Source: Bacteroidales bacterium
GTDB lineage: Bacteria > Bacteroidota > Bacteroidia > Bacteroidales > GCA-2748055
Length of the DNA stretch: 64,000 nucleotides
Direction: 5' to 3'
Assembly (NCBI GenBank): GCA_016936975.1
Contig: JAFGWU010000014.1
Coordinates: forward strand, 109,556 to 173,555
Part shown: one piece after another, positions 27,194 to 35,436 of the stretch
How the letters are laid out: each line of letters begins with the position of its first letter
Position numbering within the stretch: position 1 is the first letter of the stretch
Notes under the pieces: model-generated
What the model was told of the DNA's origin: nothing
The model's database searches: none
The model's input: the letters and a program-made list of their open reading frames with translations, nothing else
Translations under genes and position numbers: made by a program

Positions 27194-27282
27194 CGGAGGA
27201 AGAGGGATTCGAACCCCCGGTCCACCGGTTGGCGGACAACGGTTTTCAAGACCGCCGCATTCGACCACTCTGCCATTCCTCC
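27194..27282 (-). tRNA. tRNA-Ser (anticodon TGA)
   Basis: An 89-nt type II tRNA. The acceptor stem GGAGGAA/TTCCTCC is perfect, the anticodon stem-loop is CGGTCTTGAAAACCG with TGA, the long variable arm (TTGTCCGCCAACCGGTGGAC) is typical of serine tRNAs, and the T arm contains GGTTCGAATCC. The discriminator is G and CCA is not encoded. The 3' end faces the accessory region, the side on which tRNA-targeting elements normally insert. Confidence 0.95.
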
Positions 27283-27463
27283 GGGCGCAAAAATAGCAAA
27301 ATTTTGAAGATCGGATGGATGCCGTTGCCAAATTAAAGGAATCTAATGGTAATAAGTGATTCAGAGGATGACCCGTTTTGCGTTTTAAAGGCCTGTTTGG
27401 ATAGGTTTATTTACAAAACATGAGGATTTATCAACATTTCAGGCATTTTTTTTTTAGGAAACT

Positions 27464-27492
27464 TGCCTGACTATAGAAAAAATCTATATTTG
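27464..27492 (+). promoter_or_regulatory. Bacteroidota promoter for the HU gene
   Basis: TTG (27464-27466) and TATATTTG (27485-27492, an exact TAnnTTTG) are separated by 18 bp, the usual -33/-7 spacing. The ATG lies 55 bp downstream, leaving an A-rich leader as seen for highly expressed genes. Confidence 0.75.
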
Positions 27493-27547
27493 TATAGAAT
27501 TTGGCTAAAATAAAACAATTATTTACTAACCCTAAAAATTCATTATT

Positions 27548-27820
27548 ATGAACAAAGCACAATTAATTGATGCTATTGCTGCAGAAGCCAAACTGACTAA
27601 AGCAGATGCCAAGAGAGCACTGGATGCTTTCGTTTCAACTACTACAAAAGCTTTAAAGAAAGGAGATCGCGTTGCATTGGTAGGATTTGGTTCTTTCTCA
27701 GTTTCAAAACGCGGTGCCCGGACCGGCAGAAACCCGCAAACAGGTGCTGAAATTAGAATTGCTGCTAAGAAAGTGGTAAAATTCAAAGCTGGAAGTGAAC
27801 TCGGCGACGCTGTTAAGTAA
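27548..27820 (+). CDS. HU family DNA-binding protein
   Basis: A 90-residue nucleoid protein of the HU/IHF family that bends and compacts DNA as a dimer. It begins [25 protein letters not shown] and has the family signature [21 protein letters not shown] (residues ~46-66), with the arm region [15 protein letters not shown] after it. Length and sequence are standard for HU. It is a single-gene unit: a clear promoter lies upstream and a strong hairpin terminator directly downstream. It marks the return to core chromosomal genes after the accessory region. Confidence 0.97.
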   Translation: MNKAQLIDAIAAEAKLTKADAKRALDAFVSTTTKALKKGDRVALVGFGSFSVSKRGARTGRNPQTGAEIRIAAKKVVKFKAGSELGDAVK

Positions 27821-27833
27821 AAATATCTGACCG

Positions 27834-27866
27834 CGGAAAAAAAGGGAGCACTTGCTCCCTTTTTTT
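27834..27866 (+). terminator. Intrinsic terminator after the HU gene
   Basis: GGGAGCA (27844-27850) pairs with TGCTCCC (27853-27859), flanked by seven A and followed by seven T. It is a textbook rho-independent terminator and, with the A-run, could act in both directions. Confidence 0.9.
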
Positions 27867-28028
27867 GTAAACCCCGTAAATCAAAAAATAAAACCTTTCC
27901 AAACCACAGGATCCTGTCCGCAGATATTCGTCACGCCGCCGCCTGTGTCCTCCGTATCCGATGAAAGCGGAGAAGGAGGAAGGCGGCCCGTCACCACAAC
28001 ATCCCATTCCTTTTTTAACAAAATCCTG

Positions 28029-28058
28029 TTTGCAATTAAACAGAAATAAGTATCTTTG
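28029..28058 (+). promoter_or_regulatory. Bacteroidota promoter for the LytTR regulator gene
   Basis: TTTG (28029-28032) and TATCTTTG (28051-28058) are separated by 18 bp and match the -33/-7 consensus fully. The regulator ATG is 60 bp downstream. Confidence 0.75.
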
Positions 28059-28117
28059 ATTAACCGATTGTTTCTGTATGCCAGCAGTCTGTTTTAATTG
28101 ATTAATCAGCTACCCTC

Positions 28118-28825
28118 ATGAACTGCATGATTTTAGATGATGATACCCTCTCCAGACGTATAATTGAAGAGTACGTTAAAAAAACCGACGGACTGGACCT
28201 TGCCTATTCCTGCTCGGATCCGATTGAAGGAATTAACAGGCTCAAGAAGTCGGATGACATCGATCTCATCTTCCTCGATATCGAAATGCCGGAAATGAGC
28301 GGAATCGATTTCCTGAAAACCCTCAAGAACCCGCCCCAGGTGATCATTGTCTCTTCAAAAGGCCAGTATGCCGTGGATTCCTACGAGTATGAGGTCACGG
28401 ATTACCTCCTCAAACCCGTCGAATTCGGAAGGTTTTACCGTGCCGTTGAAAAAGTTTACAAGCGCGCCGAGCAGCTGCATGATGCACAGCTCGGAAGCAA
28501 CGAGATTTTTATAAAGAAAAATAATACCCTGGTCCGGCTGAAATATGATGATATTCTCTGGATTGAGGCACTCGAAAATTACGTCATCTTTAACACCTTC
28601 AAGGACAAGTTCACCATTCACTTCACCATGAAGGCCATTGAACAGCGCCTTCCCACCCGTAAATTCACACGGGTGCACCGGTCCTTTATCGTGAATACGA
28701 GCTGTATCAATGTCATTGAAGATAATAATGTGCTTATAAAAACGCAGGAAGGCTCCAAATCCATTCCCATAGGAAAATCCTACAAGGATAAGTTGATGAA
28801 GGACATCAACCTGATCATCAAGTAA
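28118..28825 (+). CDS. LytTR family response regulator (orphan)
   Basis: A 235-residue two-component regulator. The receiver domain (residues ~1-118) has the acidic pair ILDDD, the phospho-acceptor Asp in DLIFLDIEMPEMSG, the switch Ser in VIIVSSKGQY and the conserved Lys in YLLKPVEF. The C-terminal LytTR DNA-binding domain (~135-235) shows IWIEALENYVIFNT and FTRVHRSFIVN. No histidine kinase lies next to it, so its partner is elsewhere. It has its own promoter. The aminotransferase gene follows 30 bp downstream and may be cotranscribed. Confidence 0.93.
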   Translation: MNCMILDDDTLSRRIIEEYVKKTDGLDLAYSCSDPIEGINRLKKSDDIDLIFLDIEMPEMSGIDFLKTLKNPPQVIIVSSKGQYAVDSYEYEVTDYLLKPVEFGRFYRAVEKVYKRAEQLHDAQLGSNEIFIKKNNTLVRLKYDDILWIEALENYVIFNTFKDKFTIHFTMKAIEQRLPTRKFTRVHRSFIVNTSCINVIEDNNVLIKTQEGSKSIPIGKSYKDKLMKDINLIIK

Positions 28826-28855
28826 GTCATCGACCGGGAATCCAATCCTTTCAGC

Positions 28856-30046
28856 ATGGTAACAGACCGGCAGTTGTTTTTGCATCATGTGGCGCAGACT
28901 TCCGGCAATCCGATGATGCTGGAAATCCGGAATGCCAGAGGCATATTTTTGTACGATACCCGGAACAAACCTTACATCGACCTGGTATCGGGAGTCTCTG
29001 TTTCGCACCTTGGTCACAACCACCCCGCTGTGATACGGGCGGTTCAGAAACAGGTCGGTAAGCATATGCACCTGATGGTTTACGGTGAAATCATCCAGTC
29101 GCCCCAGGTCCGCTATTCGGAATGGCTGGCTGAAAACCTGCCATCTGCACTCGATAACGTCTTTTTTGTCAACTCGGGAAGCGAGGCGATGGAAGGGGCC
29201 ATGAAGCTGGCCAAACGGGTAACGGGCCGCCATGAAATCATTGCGTTTCAGAATGCCTACCACGGAAGCACACAGGGAGCCCTGAGCATTTTCGGGGATC
29301 CCTCCTTCAGGCAGGGATTCCTGCCGCTCCTGCCGGGAATACGGCATATCCGGTTCAATAATGTTTCAGACCTCGACACGATATCCGGCAGAACGGCCGG
29401 AGTGGTGGTGGAACCTATTCAGGCTGAGGCCGGGATCATTGAACCGGAAGAGGGATTCCTGGAGAAGCTACGGAAAAAGTGCGATGAAACCGGGGCCCTG
29501 CTGATCCTGGATGAGGTCCAGACGGCATTTGGCCGCACCGGCAGTATGTTCGCCTTCGAACAATATCGGTTCGTTCCGGATATCCTGTGCCTGGCAAAAA
29601 GCCTGGGCGGAGGGATGCCGCTCGGTGCGTTCATCAGCTCAAGAGAGATCATGAAGCATCTCACATACGATCCGCCGCTCGGACATATTACCACGTTTGG
29701 AGGCCACCCGGTAAGCTGTGCCGCCGGACTGGCCGCCCAGACTTTTATCAAAAAGAACAACCTGGTCCGCCATGTGGTAAACCAGGGAGCCCTCTACAGG
29801 AAACATCTGAAGCATCCGGCCATTCAATCCATCCGCGGAAAGGGATTGTTCCTTGCAGTGGTCCTGAAGCAGGGCTTGCCGGTGGACAGGTTCCTGGATT
29901 ATGCGCTGGAGGAAGGGCTGATCATCGATCGGTTCCTCTTTTGCGATAACGCTTTCAGAATCGCACCCCCCCTGATCATTAACGACACGGAGGTCCTGCT
30001 GTCAGTCAATAAAATAGAGAAGGCCCTGGACCGCTTACACGGGTAA
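28856..30046 (+). CDS. Class III PLP-dependent aminotransferase
   Basis: A 396-residue aminotransferase of the acetylornithine/ornithine/GABA aminotransferase class. The PLP-binding region is clear: FVNSGSEAMEGAMKLAKR, LLILDEVQTAFGRTGSMFAFEQY and the lysine-bearing LAKSLGGGMPLGAF. The enzyme moves an omega- or alpha-amino group to 2-oxoglutarate or pyruvate. There are no arginine or proline synthesis genes nearby to fix the substrate, so only the class is given. It starts 30 bp after the LytTR regulator and is followed 41 bp later by a secreted hypothetical protein. Confidence 0.88.
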   Translation: MVTDRQLFLHHVAQTSGNPMMLEIRNARGIFLYDTRNKPYIDLVSGVSVSHLGHNHPAVIRAVQKQVGKHMHLMVYGEIIQSPQVRYSEWLAENLPSALDNVFFVNSGSEAMEGAMKLAKRVTGRHEIIAFQNAYHGSTQGALSIFGDPSFRQGFLPLLPGIRHIRFNNVSDLDTISGRTAGVVVEPIQAEAGIIEPEEGFLEKLRKKCDETGALLILDEVQTAFGRTGSMFAFEQYRFVPDILCLAKSLGGGMPLGAFISSREIMKHLTYDPPLGHITTFGGHPVSCAAGLAAQTFIKKNNLVRHVVNQGALYRKHLKHPAIQSIRGKGLFLAVVLKQGLPVDRFLDYALEEGLIIDRFLFCDNAFRIAPPLIINDTEVLLSVNKIEKALDRLHG

Positions 30047-30087
30047 GAAACACAGGATTTTTCCGTTAATAATAAAAATTGGATTCC

Positions 30088-30915
30088 ATGCGCGGTATTT
30101 TTCTGATGATCATGTTGGGATGGCTCCAGGTTATGCCGGCACAGAAGATTGGCCCGGAGGCACTTCCGGAAAGGGAAGCGGAATTGAAGGCCCTGTTCGA
30201 TCGGCTCTACTCAGAGGGGGGCGACAGCATTAAAACAAAGCTGGCCAGACGGATCGTTGAAAAATTCGGGGAGGCGCTCTCTGAGGAGGCATCCTTCGAT
30301 TACCCTTGGAACAGCCTGGACAAAATCGGGAAAATCTCTTCCGATGACAGGCAGATCAGGATATTTACCTGGCATCTGCCATTGAGCAGGGAAGAGGTGA
30401 ACTATTACGGCTTTATCCAGATCAGGCTGAAACGCGACCGGATCAGGCTTTTCCGGCTGCAGGATGATCCCTCCGCGGGGCAAAACAGTGAAATAATAGA
30501 CCAGAGCGTGGATAAATGGCATGGCAAGCTTTATTACAGCATCGTGGAAAAGCACTATGAAAAGGAAACCTGCTATACCCTGCTCGGCATGGACTTCAAC
30601 AACCCCCTCTCAACGATAAAAACGGTAGAGGCGCTGGCTATCCGGCGTAACAAACCTGTTTTCCTGAAAAATATGTTCCTTGATGGACCTGATCGCAAGA
30701 ACCGAATGGTCCTGGAATACTCTTCACAGGTGGCTATCTCGATGAGATACAACGAGCAGCTCGGGCTGATCGTGTTTGATCACCTGACGCCACTGCATCC
30801 CGTCTATACGGGAAATTATGAATTCTACGGACCCGATGGCTCCTTCGACGGTCTGGAATTTGTGAACGGCACCTGGATACTGCGCGAAGATGTCGATGCC
30901 CGGAATCCTTACTGA
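30088..30915 (+). CDS. Secreted hypothetical protein
   Basis: A 275-residue protein of unknown function. The ATG at 30088 gives a clean signal peptide (MRGIFLMIMLGWLQVMPAQ); a TTG nine bases upstream is less likely. The mature part is mixed alpha/beta with IRIFTWHLPLSREEVNYYGFIQIRL and YYSIVEKHYEKETCYTLLGMDF. It ends with EFYGPDGSFDGLEFVNGTWILREDVDARN. This shape is common in conserved Bacteroidota periplasmic proteins, but I cannot name a family. It lies in the same direction between the aminotransferase and htpG. Confidence 0.7.
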   Translation: MRGIFLMIMLGWLQVMPAQKIGPEALPEREAELKALFDRLYSEGGDSIKTKLARRIVEKFGEALSEEASFDYPWNSLDKIGKISSDDRQIRIFTWHLPLSREEVNYYGFIQIRLKRDRIRLFRLQDDPSAGQNSEIIDQSVDKWHGKLYYSIVEKHYEKETCYTLLGMDFNNPLSTIKTVEALAIRRNKPVFLKNMFLDGPDRKNRMVLEYSSQVAISMRYNEQLGLIVFDHLTPLHPVYTGNYEFYGPDGSFDGLEFVNGTWILREDVDARNPY

Positions 30916-30992
30916 CTTAATGTCAGTTTTCAGACAATGGCATATTGTTTGACACCCCCCGGGTGATTATGTTAAATTAAAAATTTTGAGCG

Positions 30993-33041
30993 ATGCAGAA
31001 AGGTAAAATAGATGTTACCAGTGAGAACATTTTTCCAATCATTAAGAAGTTTCTTTATTCAGATCACGAAATCTTTTTAAGGGAACTGATATCCAATGCT
31101 GTGGATGCGACCCAGAAGCTGAAGACCCTCGCTTCCGTGGGCGACTTCAAGGGGGAACTGGGTGATCTGACCATCCGTGTTTCCCTGGACCCAAAGAAGA
31201 AAACCCTTACAGTTTCGGATGCGGGTGTGGGGATGACCGCCGAAGAGATTGAAAAGTACATCAATCAGATCGCTTTTTCGAGTGCCGAGGAGTTCCTTGA
31301 AAAGTACAAGAAAGACAGTAATGCCATCATCGGTCATTTCGGTCTTGGTTTTTACTCTTCCTTTATGGTGTCGAGCAGGGTGGAAATCGTTACCCGTTCC
31401 TGGACCGAGGGCAGTAAGGCTGTCAAATGGAGCTGTGACGGCAGTCCGGAGTACTCAATCGAAGAAATCGAGCGCGACAGGCGCGGAACGGATGTGATCC
31501 TCCACATCGATAAAGAGTCGAAGGAATTTCTGGAAGAGCACCGCATCAGCGATATCCTTCAGAAGTATTGTCAGTTCCTGCCCGTGGAGATTGCTTTCGG
31601 GAAAGAGAAGGAGTGGAAGGAGGGAAAAGAGGTTGAAACGGATAAGGACAACATCATCAACGATACCCGTCCGCTGTGGACCATTCCACCCTCGGAGGCC
31701 GCTGAAGAGGATTATAAAAAGTTTTACAGGAAACTCTATCCCATGGGCGATGACCCCCTGTTCAACATCCATCTGAATGTGGATTATCCTTTTAACCTGA
31801 CGGGGATCCTTTATTTTCCGCGGATAAAAAACAATATCGAGATCCAGAAGAATAAAATACAGCTTTACTCGAACCAGGTTTTTGTAACCGACTCGGTGGA
31901 GGGAATTGTCCCGGAATTCCTGACCCTGCTCCACGGGGTACTCGACTCACCGGATATCCCCCTGAATGTGTCGCGAAGCTATCTGCAGAGTGACTCGAAT
32001 GTCAGGAAAATATCAGCCCACATAACCAAGAAGGTGGCCGACAGGCTGGAGGAGATTTTCAAGAACGACCGGGAACAGTTTGAGAAGAAGTGGGACGACC
32101 TGAAACTGTTCATCGAATACGGGATGATGTCCGAAGACAAGTTTTACGAGCGGGCTGTCAAGTTTGCACTCCTGAAGAACACCGAAGGAAAATATTTCAC
32201 ACTGGAAGAGTATGAAAAACTGATCAAGCCTTCACAAACCGATAAGCATAAGACCCTGGTTTACCTCTATTCCACCAACAGGGACGGACAGTACAGCTTT
32301 ATTGAAACGGCCAGGGAGAAGGGATACGATGTTTTGCTCATGGACGGCCAGCTGGATACACACTTTCTGAACCACCTGGAATCGAAGCTCGACAATGTAC
32401 GGTTTGCCAGGGTTGATTCGGAGGTGGTTGAAAAGCTGATCCCGAAGGAAGATGAAAAATCTTCGAAACTCACTGCCGAGCAGAAAGCCGATCTGACCCC
32501 GGTGTTCCAGTCACAGCTTCCTGACGGGGATCACTTCCTGGTGAGCTACGAATCCCTGGGAGAGAACGGCCATCCCGTGATGATCACGCAGAGTGAATTT
32601 ATGAGGCGTATGAAGGATATGTCGGAACTCAGCGGCAATTCCGGAATCTATGGAACCCTGCCCGACTCCTATAACCTGGTTGTGAATGAAAATCATCCCC
32701 TCATTGAACGGATCCTTGAACGTGCCGACAAAAAACTGGGAGAAAAGATAAAGAGCCTCAGGGAGCAAAAGAAGAAACTGGGCGAGGAGCAGTCGCTGAT
32801 TGACGAGGCAAACAAAGGGAAGAAGGAGGAGGAGATCAGCCAGGCAGATAAGGATGCAAGGGAGGATCTGAGGAAGCGGACCGAGGCACTGGAAAACGAA
32901 AGAATAGACCTTCTGAAGAATTTCGGAAAAAGCCAGAAGCTGGTGAAGCAGTTGATCGACCTGGCTTTGCTGGCCAATAACATGCTGAAAGGTGCGGACC
33001 TGGCAAAATTTGTTAAACGGAGCGTCGAACTGATCAAATAA
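30993..33041 (+). CDS. htpG: Molecular chaperone HtpG (Hsp90)
   Basis: A 682-residue bacterial Hsp90, an ATP-dependent dimeric chaperone of the cytoplasm. The N-terminal GHKL ATPase has FLRELISNAVDATQKL, VSDAGVGMT and GHFGLGFYSSFMV. The middle domain contains LPLNVSRSYLQSD (here IPLNVSRSYLQSD), the conserved arginine-containing stretch. A charged, Lys/Glu-rich segment near residues 580-640 precedes the C-terminal dimerisation part. Length is slightly above the E. coli form (624). No CIRCE or other heat-shock operator is obvious in the 77 bp upstream. Confidence 0.97.
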   Translation: MQKGKIDVTSENIFPIIKKFLYSDHEIFLRELISNAVDATQKLKTLASVGDFKGELGDLTIRVSLDPKKKTLTVSDAGVGMTAEEIEKYINQIAFSSAEEFLEKYKKDSNAIIGHFGLGFYSSFMVSSRVEIVTRSWTEGSKAVKWSCDGSPEYSIEEIERDRRGTDVILHIDKESKEFLEEHRISDILQKYCQFLPVEIAFGKEKEWKEGKEVETDKDNIINDTRPLWTIPPSEAAEEDYKKFYRKLYPMGDDPLFNIHLNVDYPFNLTGILYFPRIKNNIEIQKNKIQLYSNQVFVTDSVEGIVPEFLTLLHGVLDSPDIPLNVSRSYLQSDSNVRKISAHITKKVADRLEEIFKNDREQFEKKWDDLKLFIEYGMMSEDKFYERAVKFALLKNTEGKYFTLEEYEKLIKPSQTDKHKTLVYLYSTNRDGQYSFIETAREKGYDVLLMDGQLDTHFLNHLESKLDNVRFARVDSEVVEKLIPKEDEKSSKLTAEQKADLTPVFQSQLPDGDHFLVSYESLGENGHPVMITQSEFMRRMKDMSELSGNSGIYGTLPDSYNLVVNENHPLIERILERADKKLGEKIKSLREQKKKLGEEQSLIDEANKGKKEEEISQADKDAREDLRKRTEALENERIDLLKNFGKSQKLVKQLIDLALLANNMLKGADLAKFVKRSVELIK

Positions 33042-33049
33042 AGTTCCGG

Positions 33050-33574
33050 TCAGAGGAACAGACTATTAACCTCCTGTTTCAGGTAATCAATGGCAACCTG
33101 GGACGGGGGGTTTTTTAATTCCATTACCTGCTCCAGGATCACCTTGCCCAGGGTGGACCCGCTGGAGTCGGGTTTGAGATCCGCAGCTGAATCATTGATC
33201 AGATTAATGGTCTGGTTGCGGGCCGCCTTGACCTTTTCCCATGCTTCCTTGCTGATATAGGTTTGCTGGGAGAGGTTATGCTCATACTCCGAGCGGATGG
33301 TATTCAGTAATTCCGATTGAAATTGCCGGGATGTGTAACCCGGTTTGCTGACACGGATGACCAGTGATTCGGGGGAAATCCGTTCCAGGAAAAGCACAAT
33401 CCGCTCATAGGCCTGCAGACGCACCGGCAGGATTTCATCCTTTACATGCAGGTTCAATTCATGCTTTCTTCGTTTGTCTTCATTCCGGGCCCATGTCCTG
33501 GTAAGAAACCATGTGGTCAGAAAAACCACGAGTGCGGGAATGGTGTACTTAAGGATCTCAAGCAATGAATCCAT
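33050..33574 (-). CDS. Hypothetical membrane-anchored protein
   Basis: A 174-residue protein with one N-terminal helix (YTIPALVVFLTTWFLTRTW) and a charged cytosolic part (RNEDKRRKHELNLHVKDEILPVRLQAYERIVLFLERI). That part is mostly helical and ends ...QVAIDYLKQEVNSLFL. Such short anchored proteins are widespread in Bacteroidota, but I cannot assign a function. It converges with htpG, ending 8 bp from it, and stands alone. Confidence 0.65.
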   Translation of the reverse strand: MDSLLEILKYTIPALVVFLTTWFLTRTWARNEDKRRKHELNLHVKDEILPVRLQAYERIVLFLERISPESLVIRVSKPGYTSRQFQSELLNTIRSEYEHNLSQQTYISKEAWEKVKAARNQTINLINDSAADLKPDSSGSTLGKVILEQVMELKNPPSQVAIDYLKQEVNSLFL

Positions 33575-33682
33575 GTTGATTATTTTTTGAAACTTGTGGA
33601 ACGCAATATTAAGTATAAATATAATTAAAACAGTATTTTTACGCTTCGAAAAGCAGTTTCCTCAATCTAAAACCATCGTACT

Positions 33683-34876
33683 ATGGAGCAATTATCAACA
33701 AGGATCAAAGCGCTGGCCCCCTCGGCCACCATTGCCATGAATCAGAAGAGCCAGGAGCTCAAGGCAAAGGGTGTGGATGTGATTAACCTGAGTGTCGGGG
33801 AGCCCGACTTTCCCACACCGGTTCATATCAGGGAAGCTGCAAAAAAAGCGATTGACGGCAACTTTTCGCACTATGCACCGGTGCCCGGGTACCCTGACCT
33901 GAGGGAGGCGATTGCCATGAAGTTCAGGCGGGAAAACAACCTCGATTATAAACCTTCCCAGATTGTGGTCAGCACCGGGGCGAAGCATGCCCTTGCCAAT
34001 GCAATGATCTGCCTTGTTGACAACGGAGACGAGGTGATAATCCCCGCACCTTACTGGGTCAGTTATGTGGAACAGGTAAAGATTGCAGGTGGAGAGAATG
34101 TGATCCTGGAAACTTCGGTGGAAGATGATTATAAATTGAAGCCCGAACAGCTTAGGGCTGCCATTACGCCCAGGACCAAGGTACTGCTGCTATGCTCCCC
34201 CTCCAATCCTACGGGAAGTGTTTACACCGGTGAGGAGCTGAGGGCGCTCGCTGAAGTCATCGCCGAAAACGAACGGGTTTTTGTAATAGCGGATGAGATC
34301 TATGAACATATAAATTTTTCCGGAGGGCACCAGTCAATCGCCCGGTTTGAATCCATTCACGACAGGGTGGTGGTCATTAACGGCGTTTCAAAGGCGTACG
34401 CGATGACCGGCTGGAGAATTGGTTATCTGGCCGGTCCGGAATGGCTGGCAAAGGCCTGCTCCAAACTTCAGGGGCAGATGACCTCCGGGGCCACCTCTAT
34501 TGCCCAGCGGGCCGCACTGGCCGCCCTTACGGAGGATCAGTCCTGTGTGAAGGAGATGGCCGATGCCTTTCTGAGAAGACGGAACCTGATCCTGGATCAT
34601 CTGAAAGAGATTGAAGGGATCCGGTACAATGTGCCGGGAGGGGCCTTTTACGTCTTCCCCGACTTCAGCCATTATATCGGCAGGTCGGTCAATGGGAAGA
34701 AGATTGAGAACGACATGGATCTCTGCCTGTATCTCCTCGAGGATGCTCATATCGCAACGGTCCCGGGATCGGCATTCGGTGCTGAAGGATGTGTCCGCAT
34801 ATCCTATGCCAACTCGGATGATAATCTGAACAAAGCAATGCAGCGGCTCAAGGATGCGCTGGCCGGCTTAAAATAA
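33683..34876 (+). CDS. Aspartate aminotransferase (class I PLP)
   Basis: A 397-residue class I/II aminotransferase of the bacterial Ib aspartate aminotransferase group. It exchanges the amino group of aspartate with 2-oxoglutarate. The N-terminus MEQLSTRIKALAPSATIAMNQKSQELKAKG and the motif VINLSVGEPDFPTP are typical. The PLP lysine lies in INGVSKAYAMTGWRIGYLAGP, and the substrate-binding Arg in EGCVRISYANSDDNL. Some members also act on prephenate or aromatic amino acids. It is monocistronic, facing a convergent mgsA 10 bp away. Confidence 0.93.
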   Translation: MEQLSTRIKALAPSATIAMNQKSQELKAKGVDVINLSVGEPDFPTPVHIREAAKKAIDGNFSHYAPVPGYPDLREAIAMKFRRENNLDYKPSQIVVSTGAKHALANAMICLVDNGDEVIIPAPYWVSYVEQVKIAGGENVILETSVEDDYKLKPEQLRAAITPRTKVLLLCSPSNPTGSVYTGEELRALAEVIAENERVFVIADEIYEHINFSGGHQSIARFESIHDRVVVINGVSKAYAMTGWRIGYLAGPEWLAKACSKLQGQMTSGATSIAQRAALAALTEDQSCVKEMADAFLRRRNLILDHLKEIEGIRYNVPGGAFYVFPDFSHYIGRSVNGKKIENDMDLCLYLLEDAHIATVPGSAFGAEGCVRISYANSDDNLNKAMQRLKDALAGLK

Positions 34877-34886
34877 GCGACCCGAT

Positions 34887-35342
34887 TCAGTCGAGGGACC
34901 GGTTGATATAGTAGCTGTAGTCTTTGAATGATTTGTTATAGGATTGGGAGAAATGGGGGGAATCGATCAGGAAATCGGCGGTCGACCGATTACAGGCCGT
35001 GGGAACATTGTACAATACGGTGATACGCAACAGGGCCTTCACATCCACATCATGCGGCTGGGGCTGCATGGGATCCCAGAAAAAAATCAGAATGTCAATC
35101 TCCCCCTCGGAGGTCAGGGCACCCAGTTGCTGATCCCCGCCCAGAGGGCCTGATTTTAATTTTCTCATGGAAAGCGGCTTCCTGTCACACCTGTCCAGGG
35201 TCTCCTCGACCATCCTGCCCGTGGTGCCCGTGCAGATCAGATGATGGTTGGATAATTTGTCTGCATTGTATTCAACCCATTCGGTCAGATCCTGTTTCCG
35301 GTTATCATGTGCTACAAGGGCAATGTTTTTGATTCGGTCCAT
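34887..35342 (-). CDS. mgsA: Methylglyoxal synthase
   Basis: A 151-residue enzyme that converts dihydroxyacetone phosphate to methylglyoxal and phosphate, a bypass of lower glycolysis. It starts MDRIKNIALVAHDNRKQDL and keeps the phosphate-binding ICTGTTGRMVEE, the catalytic Asp block SGPLGGDQQLGAL, IDILIFFWDPMQPQPHDVDVKALLR and the C-terminal NVPTACNRSTADFLI. Length is normal. It is divergent from mltG, whose -7 box lies in the shared 94-bp upstream region. Confidence 0.96.
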   Translation of the reverse strand: MDRIKNIALVAHDNRKQDLTEWVEYNADKLSNHHLICTGTTGRMVEETLDRCDRKPLSMRKLKSGPLGGDQQLGALTSEGEIDILIFFWDPMQPQPHDVDVKALLRITVLYNVPTACNRSTADFLIDSPHFSQSYNKSFKDYSYYINRSLD

Positions 35343-35407
35343 CTCGGTTTTTTTGTTAAAATTAGGCTCAAAAGATTAATTCAACAATGGTTATTGGTGA
35401 ATTCTTT

Positions 35408-35415
35408 TAAATTTG
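35408..35415 (+). promoter_or_regulatory. Bacteroidota -7 box before mltG
   Basis: TAAATTTG matches TAnnTTTG exactly, 21 bp before the mltG ATG. No -33 TTTG is found at normal spacing. Confidence 0.5.
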
Positions 35416-35436
35416 TAATAGATCAGCTGTACGATT

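Noticed and set aside
30916..30992. Heat-shock operator (CIRCE) before htpG
   Set aside because: No TTAGCACTC-type inverted repeat is present; only a loose TTTG/TAAATTAA promoter-like pair.
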